A DNA stretch of 64,000 nucleotides from Bacteroidales bacterium (lineage in GTDB: Bacteria; Bacteroidota; Bacteroidia; Bacteroidales; UBA12077). Shown here piece after piece: positions 35,414 to 41,572 of this stretch (position 1 is its first letter; every line of letters starts with the position of its first letter). The position numbers and the translations under genes were made by a program. Location: contig WTBR01000020.1 of the NCBI GenBank assembly GCA_013138975.1, forward strand, positions 124,001 to 188,000, read 5' to 3'. Below the pieces are notes generated by a model. The model was given only the letters and a program-made list of their open reading frames with translations, did no database searches and was not told where the DNA came from.

Positions 35414-35494
35414 TTGCTAACATTGATGTATATGAAATGATTGGCATTTCAATACTTTCCTATCAAGCCGCTGCAATTTTTATTAAATGTACTC
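35414..35494 (-). repeat. Remnant of an attC-like hairpin, interrupted by repeat copy E
   Basis: Plus strand GCTAACATTGATGTATATG, TTGGCATTTCAA, TATCAAGCCGCT and TTTTTATTAAATGTACTC align in order with the site at 40156-40290 (TAACGGTTCGAATATG, TTGGCATTTCAA, TGTCAAACCGCT, ATTTTATTAATTGTACTC). The alignment stops at TGTACTC, exactly where MITE-like copy E begins, so the second arm appears to have been displaced by that insertion. Confidence 0.55.
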
Positions 35495-35650
35495 TCAATA
35501 GCGTAAGCGTCTCGCTAGTGCTCCAAATTTAATACATCTAGTTTAAACATTATCCTATATTTATAATACACTATAGAATTGGAATATATTTAAATTAAAA
35601 TTGGTTAATTGTAATAAAGGCACAAGCGGGACGCTTGCGCCATTTGAAGT
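35490..35650. repeat. MITE-like palindromic element, copy E
   Basis: Left end CTCTCAATAGCGTAAGCGTCT, right end GGCACAAGCGGGACGCTTGC; about 160 bp in total and close to copy F throughout. Lies between the SIR2 gene and hicB. Confidence 0.8.
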
Positions 35651-35683
35651 AAAAAGGGTAAAAAGCAAAACCAACTATTTCTT

Positions 35684-36034
35684 TTAGATTTCCTTTCCTG
35701 TTTCTTTAAAAATTCTTTCTCTTATTGATTCAGCAACGAAATTATTTAAAGACATTTTTTCTTCCATAGCAAGCAAAGCTGCTTTTCGATGAAGACTAGC
35801 TGATACTCTAACATTAAAACTCCCTTTAAAAGGTTTTTCAGGTGTTATATCCTCGTTTTTACAATCAGTTAAATAAGTATCTATTGCCTCATTAAAATCT
35901 ACTTCAAGTTCGCTTCCTGTTTTTCCTTCATAAGAAATCAGCCCTCTTATACCCAGAACTTTTCCATATAACAAATCATCTTCTTTGCTATATTCAATAC
36001 TACCTGTGTAATTTTTATATTCTAAATGTTTCAT
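35684..36034 (-). CDS. hicB: HicB-family antitoxin (orphan)
   Basis: A 116-residue protein with the HicB partial RNase-H-like fold (YTGSIEYSKEDDLLYGKVLGIRGLISYEGKT, ELEVDFNEAIDTYLTDC) and a C-terminal ribbon-helix-helix (NVRVSASLHRKAALLAMEEKMSLNNFVAESIRERI), the DNA-binding type that autoregulates hicAB. Its start overlaps the stop of a broken hicA (ATGA). With the toxin inactivated, this is an orphan antitoxin that could still repress its own promoter or neutralise other HicA toxins. Confidence 0.88.
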   Translation of the reverse strand: MKHLEYKNYTGSIEYSKEDDLLYGKVLGIRGLISYEGKTGSELEVDFNEAIDTYLTDCKNEDITPEKPFKGSFNVRVSASLHRKAALLAMEEKMSLNNFVAESIRERIFKETGKEI

Positions 36035-36165
36035 AATCCTAATACCTCCTTAATTTGTTTCATTTGATAATGTTTCATAATTCCACTTGGATGTGGTTTG
36101 TGTAACATAACGGGAACTCCGTCTTGATTCATAAACTTAACTCTTGATCCTGACGTTTTTCCTTT
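36031..36165 (-). pseudogene. hicA: hicA toxin remnant, frameshifted and truncated
   Basis: The minus strand from 36165 encodes KGKTSGSRVKFMNQDG followed by VPVMLHKPHPSGIMKHYQMK and QIKEVLGL, the C-terminal part of HicA including the GSR and HKPHP motifs, and stops four bases inside the hicB start (TTATGA). A stop codon precedes it directly. Upstream residues ATKYSYNCVVSKK lie in another frame, joined at an A-rich run (AAAAAGGAAAAA), suggesting a frameshift. No start codon or catalytic N-terminus remains before repeat copy F. Confidence 0.75.
36044..36051 (-). promoter_or_regulatory. Shine-Dalgarno for hicB inside hicA remnant
   Basis: Minus strand AAGGAGGT about 9 bases before the hicB ATG. 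It allows hicB translation although hicA is broken. Confidence 0.5.
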
Positions 36166-36248
36166 TTAGAAACAACACAATTGTAACTATATTTAGTTGC
36201 AAATGCAAATTGATTATTTGTTATTTTAAAGGATCGTATTTATTCAGT

Positions 36249-36410
36249 TGCTCTAAATAGCGCAAGCGTCTCGCTTGTGCTCCTGAATAAATACATCCCG
36301 TTAAAACATCATCCGATATTTATATTACACTACTAAGGATTGGAATACTTTAAAATTAAAATTGGTTAATTGCTAAAAAGGCACAAGCGAGACGCTTGCG
36401 TCATTTGGAG
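36249..36410. repeat. MITE-like palindromic element, copy F (most complete)
   Basis: About 160 bp with terminal inverted repeats: left CTCTAAATAGCGCAAGCGTC continuing TCGCTTGTGC, right GGCACAAGCGAGACGCTTGC continuing GTCATTTGGAG; over about 29 bp the ends pair with only a few mismatches. Each end is itself palindromic around GAGAC/GTCTC. The left end lies about 85 bp beyond the surviving hicA sequence. Confidence 0.85.
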
Positions 36411-36444
36411 TCGTATTATATTTTTATTCTATTTATATCCATAT

Positions 36445-36723
36445 TTAATATGGCAAATCTTCTATTTCATCATTTGATAAATCTGATTTTAGCTCACTCA
36501 ATTCTTCACAATCATCATTAGAATCTTTTTCACAGCTCATTAACCAATATTCTCCATTTTTGAAGTGGTCAATATCTGTTGCATTTTTCTCATAAAATTC
36601 TTCTGAAGGAATGCCATCTATCACATAAACCTTTCGGAATTTCATTTTACCTCCAACAAAATAGGATTCCCTAATATATTCAAGTCCTCTTTTATCTTTA
36701 TGAATTTTCTTTTTTTTCTTCAA
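36445..36723 (-). CDS. Small charged protein of unknown function
   Basis: A 92-residue soluble protein beginning MKKKKKIHKDKRGLEYI and ending in an acidic tail (SDLSNDEIEDLPY). The middle has FVGGKMKFRKVYVIDGIPSEEFYEKNATDIDHFKNGEYWLM, which looks like a small beta-rich domain. The gene starts 9 bp after the next upstream gene on the same strand, so the two are probably an operon. I do not recognise it. Confidence 0.65.
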   Translation of the reverse strand: MKKKKKIHKDKRGLEYIRESYFVGGKMKFRKVYVIDGIPSEEFYEKNATDIDHFKNGEYWLMSCEKDSNDDCEELSELKSDLSNDEIEDLPY

Positions 36724-36732
36724 TTCTTTATT

Positions 36733-37092
36733 TTATACGTTCACTACCATTAAAGTTGAATCTAAATCAAAAGGTTCGGCAGTAAATTTGATATTATTAG
36801 TTTCTGCAACTTTCTTGAACTTATCATAGGCGATACTTTTCATTGCATATTCTCCACAAGAACATCCATAATCATTCAATATATTTTTAAATAGTACTTT
36901 ATCAATTCGAAAATCAGATTTCCCATAACCACAATCTAACATAAACTGAGTAGCTACATCTTCACTCTCTGCAATGTAACATGCATTCTCATTATACTCA
37001 TAGCACTCTTCAAATAAAATAAATCCACTGAATCCGATAATTACATTTAAATATTCCTTTTCCATACCTTCAATATTAACAACAACAATCAA
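36733..37092 (-). CDS. Hypothetical protein with Cys-rich motif
   Basis: A 119-residue soluble protein: LNVIIGFSGFILFEECYEYNENACYIAESEDVATQFMLDCGYG..., later NDYGCSCGEYAMKS, and a beta-strand C-terminus (STLMVVNV). The five or more cysteines are not arranged as a known zinc finger. Cotranscribed with the 92-residue gene (9-bp gap). Met10 (37065) is a possible alternative start. Unknown function. Confidence 0.62.
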   Translation of the reverse strand: MIVVVNIEGMEKEYLNVIIGFSGFILFEECYEYNENACYIAESEDVATQFMLDCGYGKSDFRIDKVLFKNILNDYGCSCGEYAMKSIAYDKFKKVAETNNIKFTAEPFDLDSTLMVVNV

Positions 37093-37169
37093 TAATTAAC
37101 TTCCTGAAAATTACATAAAATTTCAATAATGTATTCAAGATCAATTTTTATACAAGATGGTCATAATGA

Positions 37170-37306
37170 CACCCACGTTCATTATAAAAATAGTTGCCGA
37201 CTGCATTGCACTTTCCTGTCAAGTTGCAAGAAAATTGAAGCGGGCTACAAGCCTTGAAAATACAACTGTCTCGGTTATTATTCATATATATCGTTAGCGT
37301 TTTGTG
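37170..37306 (-). repeat. attC-like hairpin, divergent candidate downstream of the MNT-HEPN gene
   Basis: Two arms with partial self-complementarity: plus-strand ATAGTTGCCGACTGCATTGC (near 37190-37209) against the inverse of ACAACTGTCTCGGTTATTAT (near 37263-37282). The unit starts a few bases after the stop at 37309 and carries GTTAGCG, as at the 39172-39302 site. It is the weakest member of the series. Confidence 0.35.
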
Positions 37307-37308
37307 CT

Positions 37309-38199
37309 TTATTCCCCTGCTTGTAATTCTTTTTCCTTTAATTCATTTATTCGTTTTTTGCAGTGTCTTTCTGTTATTTCCAACAATTTCTTCGCTTGCT
37401 TTTCCCAATAGTCCAACTGCTCTTTTGTAACCTTGTAATGTTCTTCTGTAATATATCTTCCACCAATGTAAGCAGAATCAAGATGCCAAAACAAAAACTT
37501 TTCATCATCTGAATTCTGGGGAAAACAATCATCAATCTCAGGTACATATCGCTTGGCATTCATTCTTAAACGTACAAGTCTGTGTTCATAAGGGTTGTTT
37601 CTGCTATAAATAATTTCAATTGCAGTATAACAATTTTCAACACATTGCTGTAATTCAAATGCCGCTTTTTGAGCATACTTATGGTTATTTGTCTCTATAA
37701 ATCTTTTTCTAAAAACCTCAAAACCTTCAAAATCAGTTTCAGAAGTACCAAACCATTGTTTAAAGTCAAGTTCCGCAATTTCTCTCAATCGTTTTGGTGT
37801 CAGATTTTCTGCATTAGCCAATTCAACTTGTTTATCTTGGTATAATACAATGCCTTGATGTTTTATTTCCGAGAAAAAGTACTGACCTTCCCTAAGGTGC
37901 ATATTTACAAATCCAAGAGTTTCAACTACCGTATCAACTGCTGTAGCAATGCCTTCAAACATTTTTCGCAGTCTGTTTCTTAAATCTTCGCAGTCTCGTT
38001 CGTCTCTTGTCAGGACACATATATCATAGTCGCTTTTCTTTCCGCTCCTGCCTCCTACATGTTCTTTCCAGTCACCACGGGCGTATGAACCATACAAAAT
38101 TATCATTGAAACCATTCCTGTCTCTTTTATTCTTTCAGTTATGGTTTCAAGTTCCTTTATCTTATCTTCTGGCAGGTGTTCTAAGTCATTTTCTGTCAT
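37309..38199 (-). CDS. Nucleotidyltransferase-HEPN fusion protein
   Basis: A 296-residue fusion. The N-terminal MNT-type nucleotidyltransferase (about 1-115) has GSYARG (37-42) and the metal-binding Asp57-x-Asp59 in KKSDYDICVL. The C-terminal HEPN domain (about 135-280) shows ELQQCVENCYTAIEII, YEHRLVRLRM and YIGGRYITEEHYKVTKEQLDYW with an Arg248-x5-His254 pair resembling the HEPN RX4-6H active site. HEPN/MNT pairs act as toxin-antitoxin systems in which the MNT modifies the HEPN RNase; as a single chain it may be self-inhibited. Followed by an attC-like candidate. Confidence 0.88.
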   Translation of the reverse strand: MTENDLEHLPEDKIKELETITERIKETGMVSMIILYGSYARGDWKEHVGGRSGKKSDYDICVLTRDERDCEDLRNRLRKMFEGIATAVDTVVETLGFVNMHLREGQYFFSEIKHQGIVLYQDKQVELANAENLTPKRLREIAELDFKQWFGTSETDFEGFEVFRKRFIETNNHKYAQKAAFELQQCVENCYTAIEIIYSRNNPYEHRLVRLRMNAKRYVPEIDDCFPQNSDDEKFLFWHLDSAYIGGRYITEEHYKVTKEQLDYWEKQAKKLLEITERHCKKRINELKEKELQAGE

Positions 38200-38330
38200 G
38201 ATTCATGCCCTTATTAGTTGTTTCTTCTATTTTTCTTGCACCTAAAAGTATAAAATCATAAGCAACTATAAAATCTGAAACTGATAATTCTTCTATTTTT
38301 GTTCTAATCTCCTTTTATTTTAGCACAATA

Positions 38331-38459
38331 GCCCTTACAACGAACGCTGCTAAAAAATCGATGCGGATTTTAAGAGATTGATCTTCTGCGAGGACGGTAA
38401 CAATCGAATCAAATGAACCGATTTTGACGGTCGATATTGCTAGCTATTGTTATATGCTG
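38331..38459 (-). repeat. attC-like hairpin between MNT-HEPN and RX4H genes
   Basis: About 129 bp. On the gene strand the first arm is CATATAACAATAGCTAGCAA and the last arm CAGCGTTCGTTGTAAGGGC; inner segments ATATCGACCG and CGCATCGATTTTTT pair. Outer boxes are AAC and GTT, as in attC. It begins 4 bp after the stop of the gene at 38463. Confidence 0.45.
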
Positions 38460-38462
38460 TTA

Positions 38463-39125
38463 TTATTCTGGTTTCTGTAATTTAATTATTTCATCTTTTT
38501 TGTTATTAATTAAATCTTTTTTTATCTCTATATCCATTAAACTTATTTTAAAACTGATTACATTTTTTTCAATTTTATTTTCTGGATAATTTTCAAAAAA
38601 ATCTTCTAATATTTTAAGCTGTTTCTCATATGAATCTTCAAATTTTTCTTTTAATATTTCATAGGATTTTACAGCAATACGCTGTTTGATTTTACGAAGT
38701 TTATTTCCTTTCTTGTCTTGAAGTATTTTTAAGGAATCTTTAAATAAATACATAACACAAAGTTCGAAAGCTTCTTCTTTATTAATCCCATTAAAAGCAT
38801 TTGAATATTGTTTTTTTAATTTGTTTTCTAGCCCATCAATTTTATTAATCACATATGAGTAACTTATCGCATCAATGTTATGCATAAATTGATTACGAAT
38901 TGACATAAAATTTTCAATCGTTGTTTTCTCACGTTTAGTTATATTCTCAACGTCAAGCAATAAATTTAATTTCTGATTAATACTTAAAGAGGAGGCTGTG
39001 TTTCCTAATGATTTGGAAGTTTTAAAATTAGTAATATCTAGTAGGTGAGCTAATTCATAGCTAACAAACTCTTCAAGCATTAAAGAGTATTCTAGTATTT
39101 TGGTTCTTTTGTCTATTCCTTCCAT
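38463..39125 (-). CDS. HEPN-like protein with RX4H motif
   Basis: A 220-residue all-helical cytoplasmic protein. SLGNTASSLSINQKLNLLLDV (39-59) followed by FMSIRNQFMHNIDA (73-86) resembles the DUF4145/MAE_28990-like HEPN group, with Arg77-x4-His82 as a candidate RNase site (IRNQFMH). The C-terminal 100 residues are lysine-rich helices. No antitoxin-like gene adjoins it. A toxin or abortive-infection RNase is possible; many proteins of this fold are, however, non-catalytic. It appears to form one cassette with the hairpin at 38331-38459. Confidence 0.6.
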   Translation of the reverse strand: MEGIDKRTKILEYSLMLEEFVSYELAHLLDITNFKTSKSLGNTASSLSINQKLNLLLDVENITKREKTTIENFMSIRNQFMHNIDAISYSYVINKIDGLENKLKKQYSNAFNGINKEEAFELCVMYLFKDSLKILQDKKGNKLRKIKQRIAVKSYEILKEKFEDSYEKQLKILEDFFENYPENKIEKNVISFKISLMDIEIKKDLINNKKDEIIKLQKPE

Positions 39126-39171
39126 TGTGCTGTTCTATAATTGCATATAACTGATAAAGTCTCTGCATAAA

Positions 39172-39302
39172 CGCTAACGGTTCGAATATGCGTAGGTTGG
39201 GATTTCGAAGCTCTAAATTATCAAACCGTTACTATTTTGAGTAATTGTACAATAGATAAATTAACTCACCCCCCCAACTTACGTATATTTATTGTTATGG
39301 GC
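39172..39302 (-). repeat. attC-like hairpin downstream of the small-gene trio
   Basis: 131 bp. Plus-strand arms CGCTAACGGTTCGAATATGC + GTAGGTTGGG (39172-39201) and CCCAACTTACGTATATTTAT + TGTTATGGGC (39273-39302). The inner 17 bp pair at 15 positions; outer boxes AAC/GTT with an unpaired spacer between, as in attC. It begins 8 bp after the stop at 39310. The centre shares TTTC(G/A)AAGCTC with the site at 40156-40290. Confidence 0.6.
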
Positions 39303-39309
39303 TTTTTTA

Positions 39310-39627
39310 TTAATCACCAAATATCAATGCTAAGACAATTATAACAACAAGGATTATAAAAATCCACTTTATAATTTTCCATAGGGTGCTCCAACAACCT
39401 GATTTTTCTTGTGTACTATAATCCGAAGTGTAGGTCGATGAGGACGTTTCATTAACAATCCCAACTTCAACAGTTCCCATTTTTCCTGTGCCAATACAAT
39501 CGTGATGAACTATGGTACTACCTCTATTACATTTTTTGCAAAATTTTTGACCACAACGATTACATTTATAAATCTTTAAATTATTATGGTCTCTATAACA
39601 ATTTGGACATTCACTATAATTTCCCAT
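39310..39627 (-). CDS. Small zinc-finger membrane protein
   Basis: A 105-residue protein: N-terminal zinc-finger segment with CPNC, CNRC, CKKC and a His-His-Asp-Cys (HHDC) near residues 7-45, a Ser/Thr-rich linker, then one C-terminal membrane helix (WKIIKWIFIILVVIIVLALIFGD). The Cys-His pattern resembles AN1/LIM-like double zinc binding. It is the last of three tiny genes with gaps of 16 and 11 bp. Function unknown. Confidence 0.7.
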   Translation of the reverse strand: MGNYSECPNCYRDHNNLKIYKCNRCGQKFCKKCNRGSTIVHHDCIGTGKMGTVEVGIVNETSSSTYTSDYSTQEKSGCWSTLWKIIKWIFIILVVIIVLALIFGD

Positions 39628-39643
39628 TATTTTATATTATTTT

Positions 39644-39877
39644 TTAAATAAATACTACTGTTTCACCAGGGACTTGAATCGTTGTTCTTGTCGTTCCTTT
39701 TACCATGACTTTCGCTGAACCCCTACTTTCGTGGGGAATTATTGCAACTCCGTGTCTATCAGTATAAACATTCTGTGTCACACCACCTGACATTATTCCA
39801 CTAATACTTAATGCTACTTTTACACCTTCTGCCTTTGAACCACTACTGTGTTGGACTATTACTTTTGTATAATACAT
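39644..39877 (-). CDS. Small beta-sandwich protein (carboxypeptidase-regulatory-like)
   Basis: A 77-residue protein made almost entirely of strands: MYYTKVIVQHSSGSKAEGVK, VALSISGIMSGGVTQNVYTD, RHGVAIIPHESRGSAKVMV. The pattern V-x-V-G-G-V-x-x-x-x-Y-T-D-x-x-G-x-A resembles carboxypeptidase regulatory-like or Ig-like modules. The ATG at 39877 is preferred to one at 39913, which would overlap the previous gene by 25 bp. No signal peptide. Middle gene of the trio. Confidence 0.6.
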   Translation of the reverse strand: MYYTKVIVQHSSGSKAEGVKVALSISGIMSGGVTQNVYTDRHGVAIIPHESRGSAKVMVKGTTRTTIQVPGETVVFI

Positions 39878-39888
39878 ATTTACTAATT

Positions 39889-40071
39889 TTAATAATGAAT
39901 AAAATGAGAACAATATTCTTTTTGCGACCTGTTTGGTCCGATATATTCATTTAATTTTTCACACCAAATAGCATAACCTTCATAAGGTTCTGGGTTTTTG
40001 GGGTCATTATGACTAATTCGTTTGTCTGTGTTTTCGTATTTACAGTTAACACATTTTGTTTTACAACTCAT
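39889..40071 (-). CDS. Small cysteine-rich protein
   Basis: A 60-residue protein with CKTKC and CKY near the N-terminus (Cys3, 7, 10) and Cys37 and Cys54 later (WCEKLNEYIG, EYCSHF). Probably metal binding. First gene of the three-gene set; no homolog recognised. Confidence 0.55.
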   Translation of the reverse strand: MSCKTKCVNCKYENTDKRISHNDPKNPEPYEGYAIWCEKLNEYIGPNRSQKEYCSHFIHY

Positions 40072-40155
40072 AGTTTTATTATTTTTGAATGAATGTATTT
40101 ATTATCGCTTTATATAATTTTTCAGTTTATTCGGGCTTGAGCAATCTACATAATT

Positions 40156-40290
40156 GCCCATAACGGTTCGAATATGGGACGTTTGGCATTTCAAAGCTCC
40201 AACCTGTCAAACCGCTATATATTTTATTAATTGTACTCATGTTAAATTTTAGCACTATCCGCCAAATGACCTATATTTATTGTTGTGTGG
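40156..40290 (-). repeat. attC-like hairpin downstream of the nuclease gene
   Basis: 135 bp. Plus-strand arms GCCCATAACGGTTCGAATAT + GGGACGTTTGGC (40156-40187) and GCCAAATGACCTATATTTAT + TGTTGTGTGG (40261-40290). The inner 17 bp pair at 14 positions. The stem sequence differs from that of 39172-39302 while pairing is kept. Outer boxes AAC/GTT. It begins 7 bp after the stop at 40297. Confidence 0.6.
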
Positions 40291-40296
40291 AGTTAT

Positions 40297-41178
40297 TTAT
40301 TCCTCTTCTACATAATAATATTCATCAAACTCTGCTCTTTCTTTATTTGATAAATAAAAAGTATAATTATGAGTATCATTATATATCAAATCATCAAACA
40401 CATCAAAACTCTCAATCCATTTGCTAATTCGATAGCAATCTACTTGATTTGGAAATGCCGCAGAAATATCAGACCTGAAACACTGAGCTTTTTCTGAATC
40501 ATGCTTTTTTTGAAAAAATTCAATTCGTTTCTCATTTAAATTTGTAATATAATAGGAACCTCTATAATAATCAGCTCTAGATTTTTCCCCATTATGACTA
40601 GGAATTTTTCCTATTTTTAAGTCATACTGAGAGTCCAGTTTATTTTCAAAACCTAGGTGCAGATTAATCAGTTTTCCAATCGAATGTCCAAGAGAAAGAT
40701 TGTCTCGGAAAAACTTATGATAAAACCTATAATACACTGCTTCATAATCTTTCTGTTTTAACATTCCCTCAATATCCTCCCAGAAAAAAACCTCAAATGA
40801 AAATTCATTTTCATCTGCTAAGTCACAAGCAATTTCTCTTACATTTCCCTGAGTAACACTGTCTCTACTTAATGTTGTATAGAGGTAGTATTCTGATAAT
40901 TTTGGATTAAATTCTTTAGCTTGATTAACCTCTAAAAGCAAAGCTTTTTTTGTAAATGGATTATTAGTAGAGCGTACTTTGCATTGAATTCCAATCCAAT
41001 CCGAATTATCTTGTTTCCTAGCATAGACATCAACTCCATTTTGTTTTTGACCAGGTCTTCCATTTACATTAATATTCTTATAAAGTCCAGATGCTTGAGT
41101 CAAAGCCTTTGTTAAATCTTCAAATATTTCATCATTCTCAATCTTCGGTATGTCAACAAATCTTAAATCCATATACAT
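40297..41178 (-). CDS. PD-(D/E)XK-type nuclease with unknown C-terminal domain, candidate defence effector
   Basis: A 293-residue protein. The N-terminal 160 residues match the restriction-endonuclease fold found at the start of many anti-phage effectors: IFEDLTKALTQASG, NVNGRPGQKQNGVDVYARK (Asp50), WIGIQCKV (Gln65-x-Lys67 catalytic half), then EVNQAKEFNPKLSEYYLYTT, RDSVTQGNVREIA and FFWEDIEGML. The C-terminal ~130 residues are unrecognised and lack an NTPase motif. Nucleases with this N-terminus are usually fused to STAND, CARF-like or SAVED sensors, so the tail could sense a ligand. Defence role is inferred. Confidence 0.78.
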   Translation of the reverse strand: MYMDLRFVDIPKIENDEIFEDLTKALTQASGLYKNINVNGRPGQKQNGVDVYARKQDNSDWIGIQCKVRSTNNPFTKKALLLEVNQAKEFNPKLSEYYLYTTLSRDSVTQGNVREIACDLADENEFSFEVFFWEDIEGMLKQKDYEAVYYRFYHKFFRDNLSLGHSIGKLINLHLGFENKLDSQYDLKIGKIPSHNGEKSRADYYRGSYYITNLNEKRIEFFQKKHDSEKAQCFRSDISAAFPNQVDCYRISKWIESFDVFDDLIYNDTHNYTFYLSNKERAEFDEYYYVEEE

Positions 41179-41572
41179 TAATTAAATCATTCCTTATAAC
41201 TATCTTTAGGTCTATATCATTTGTTTTTTAAACTAAACTTCACTCTTACAGACTCTCTTTTTTAATTCCACACAACTTAAATATATAAACACCTATTGTC
41301 ATTACATTGCCATATAGAGAATGTAATGGCTATAGGCAGCATTTTATTTATTGCTGTTTACTGTACTAAAATACTATTAAATATTAAATTAATGTTTATA
41401 ATTCTTTAAAAATATTTCGACAAACAATGCCGTTTACATCCCGAATTTCGGGGAACAATTCTAAATATTTATGCAAAGTGAAAGTCTTTTGGATACTAAA
41501 AGCTAAGGGGCTAAAAAATATAGTCTCACTGATTTAAGCATGAATTATCTTATATAAGTTAACTTTGATGCC
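41179..41572. repeat. 394-bp non-coding boundary of accessory region with hairpins
   Basis: CATTACATT (41300-41308) and AATGTAATG (41320-41328) form a perfect 9-bp stem with an 11-base loop. CTAAAAGCTAAGGGG (41496-41510) recurs at 56706-56720, and AAAAAATATAGTCTCACT (41513-41530) recurs at 12451-12468. No gene was seen. Confidence 0.5.

Noticed and set aside
31300..36410. Insertion sequence or prophage at the accessory region
   Set aside because: No transposase, integrase, or phage structural gene was found on either strand; only non-coding palindromic elements.
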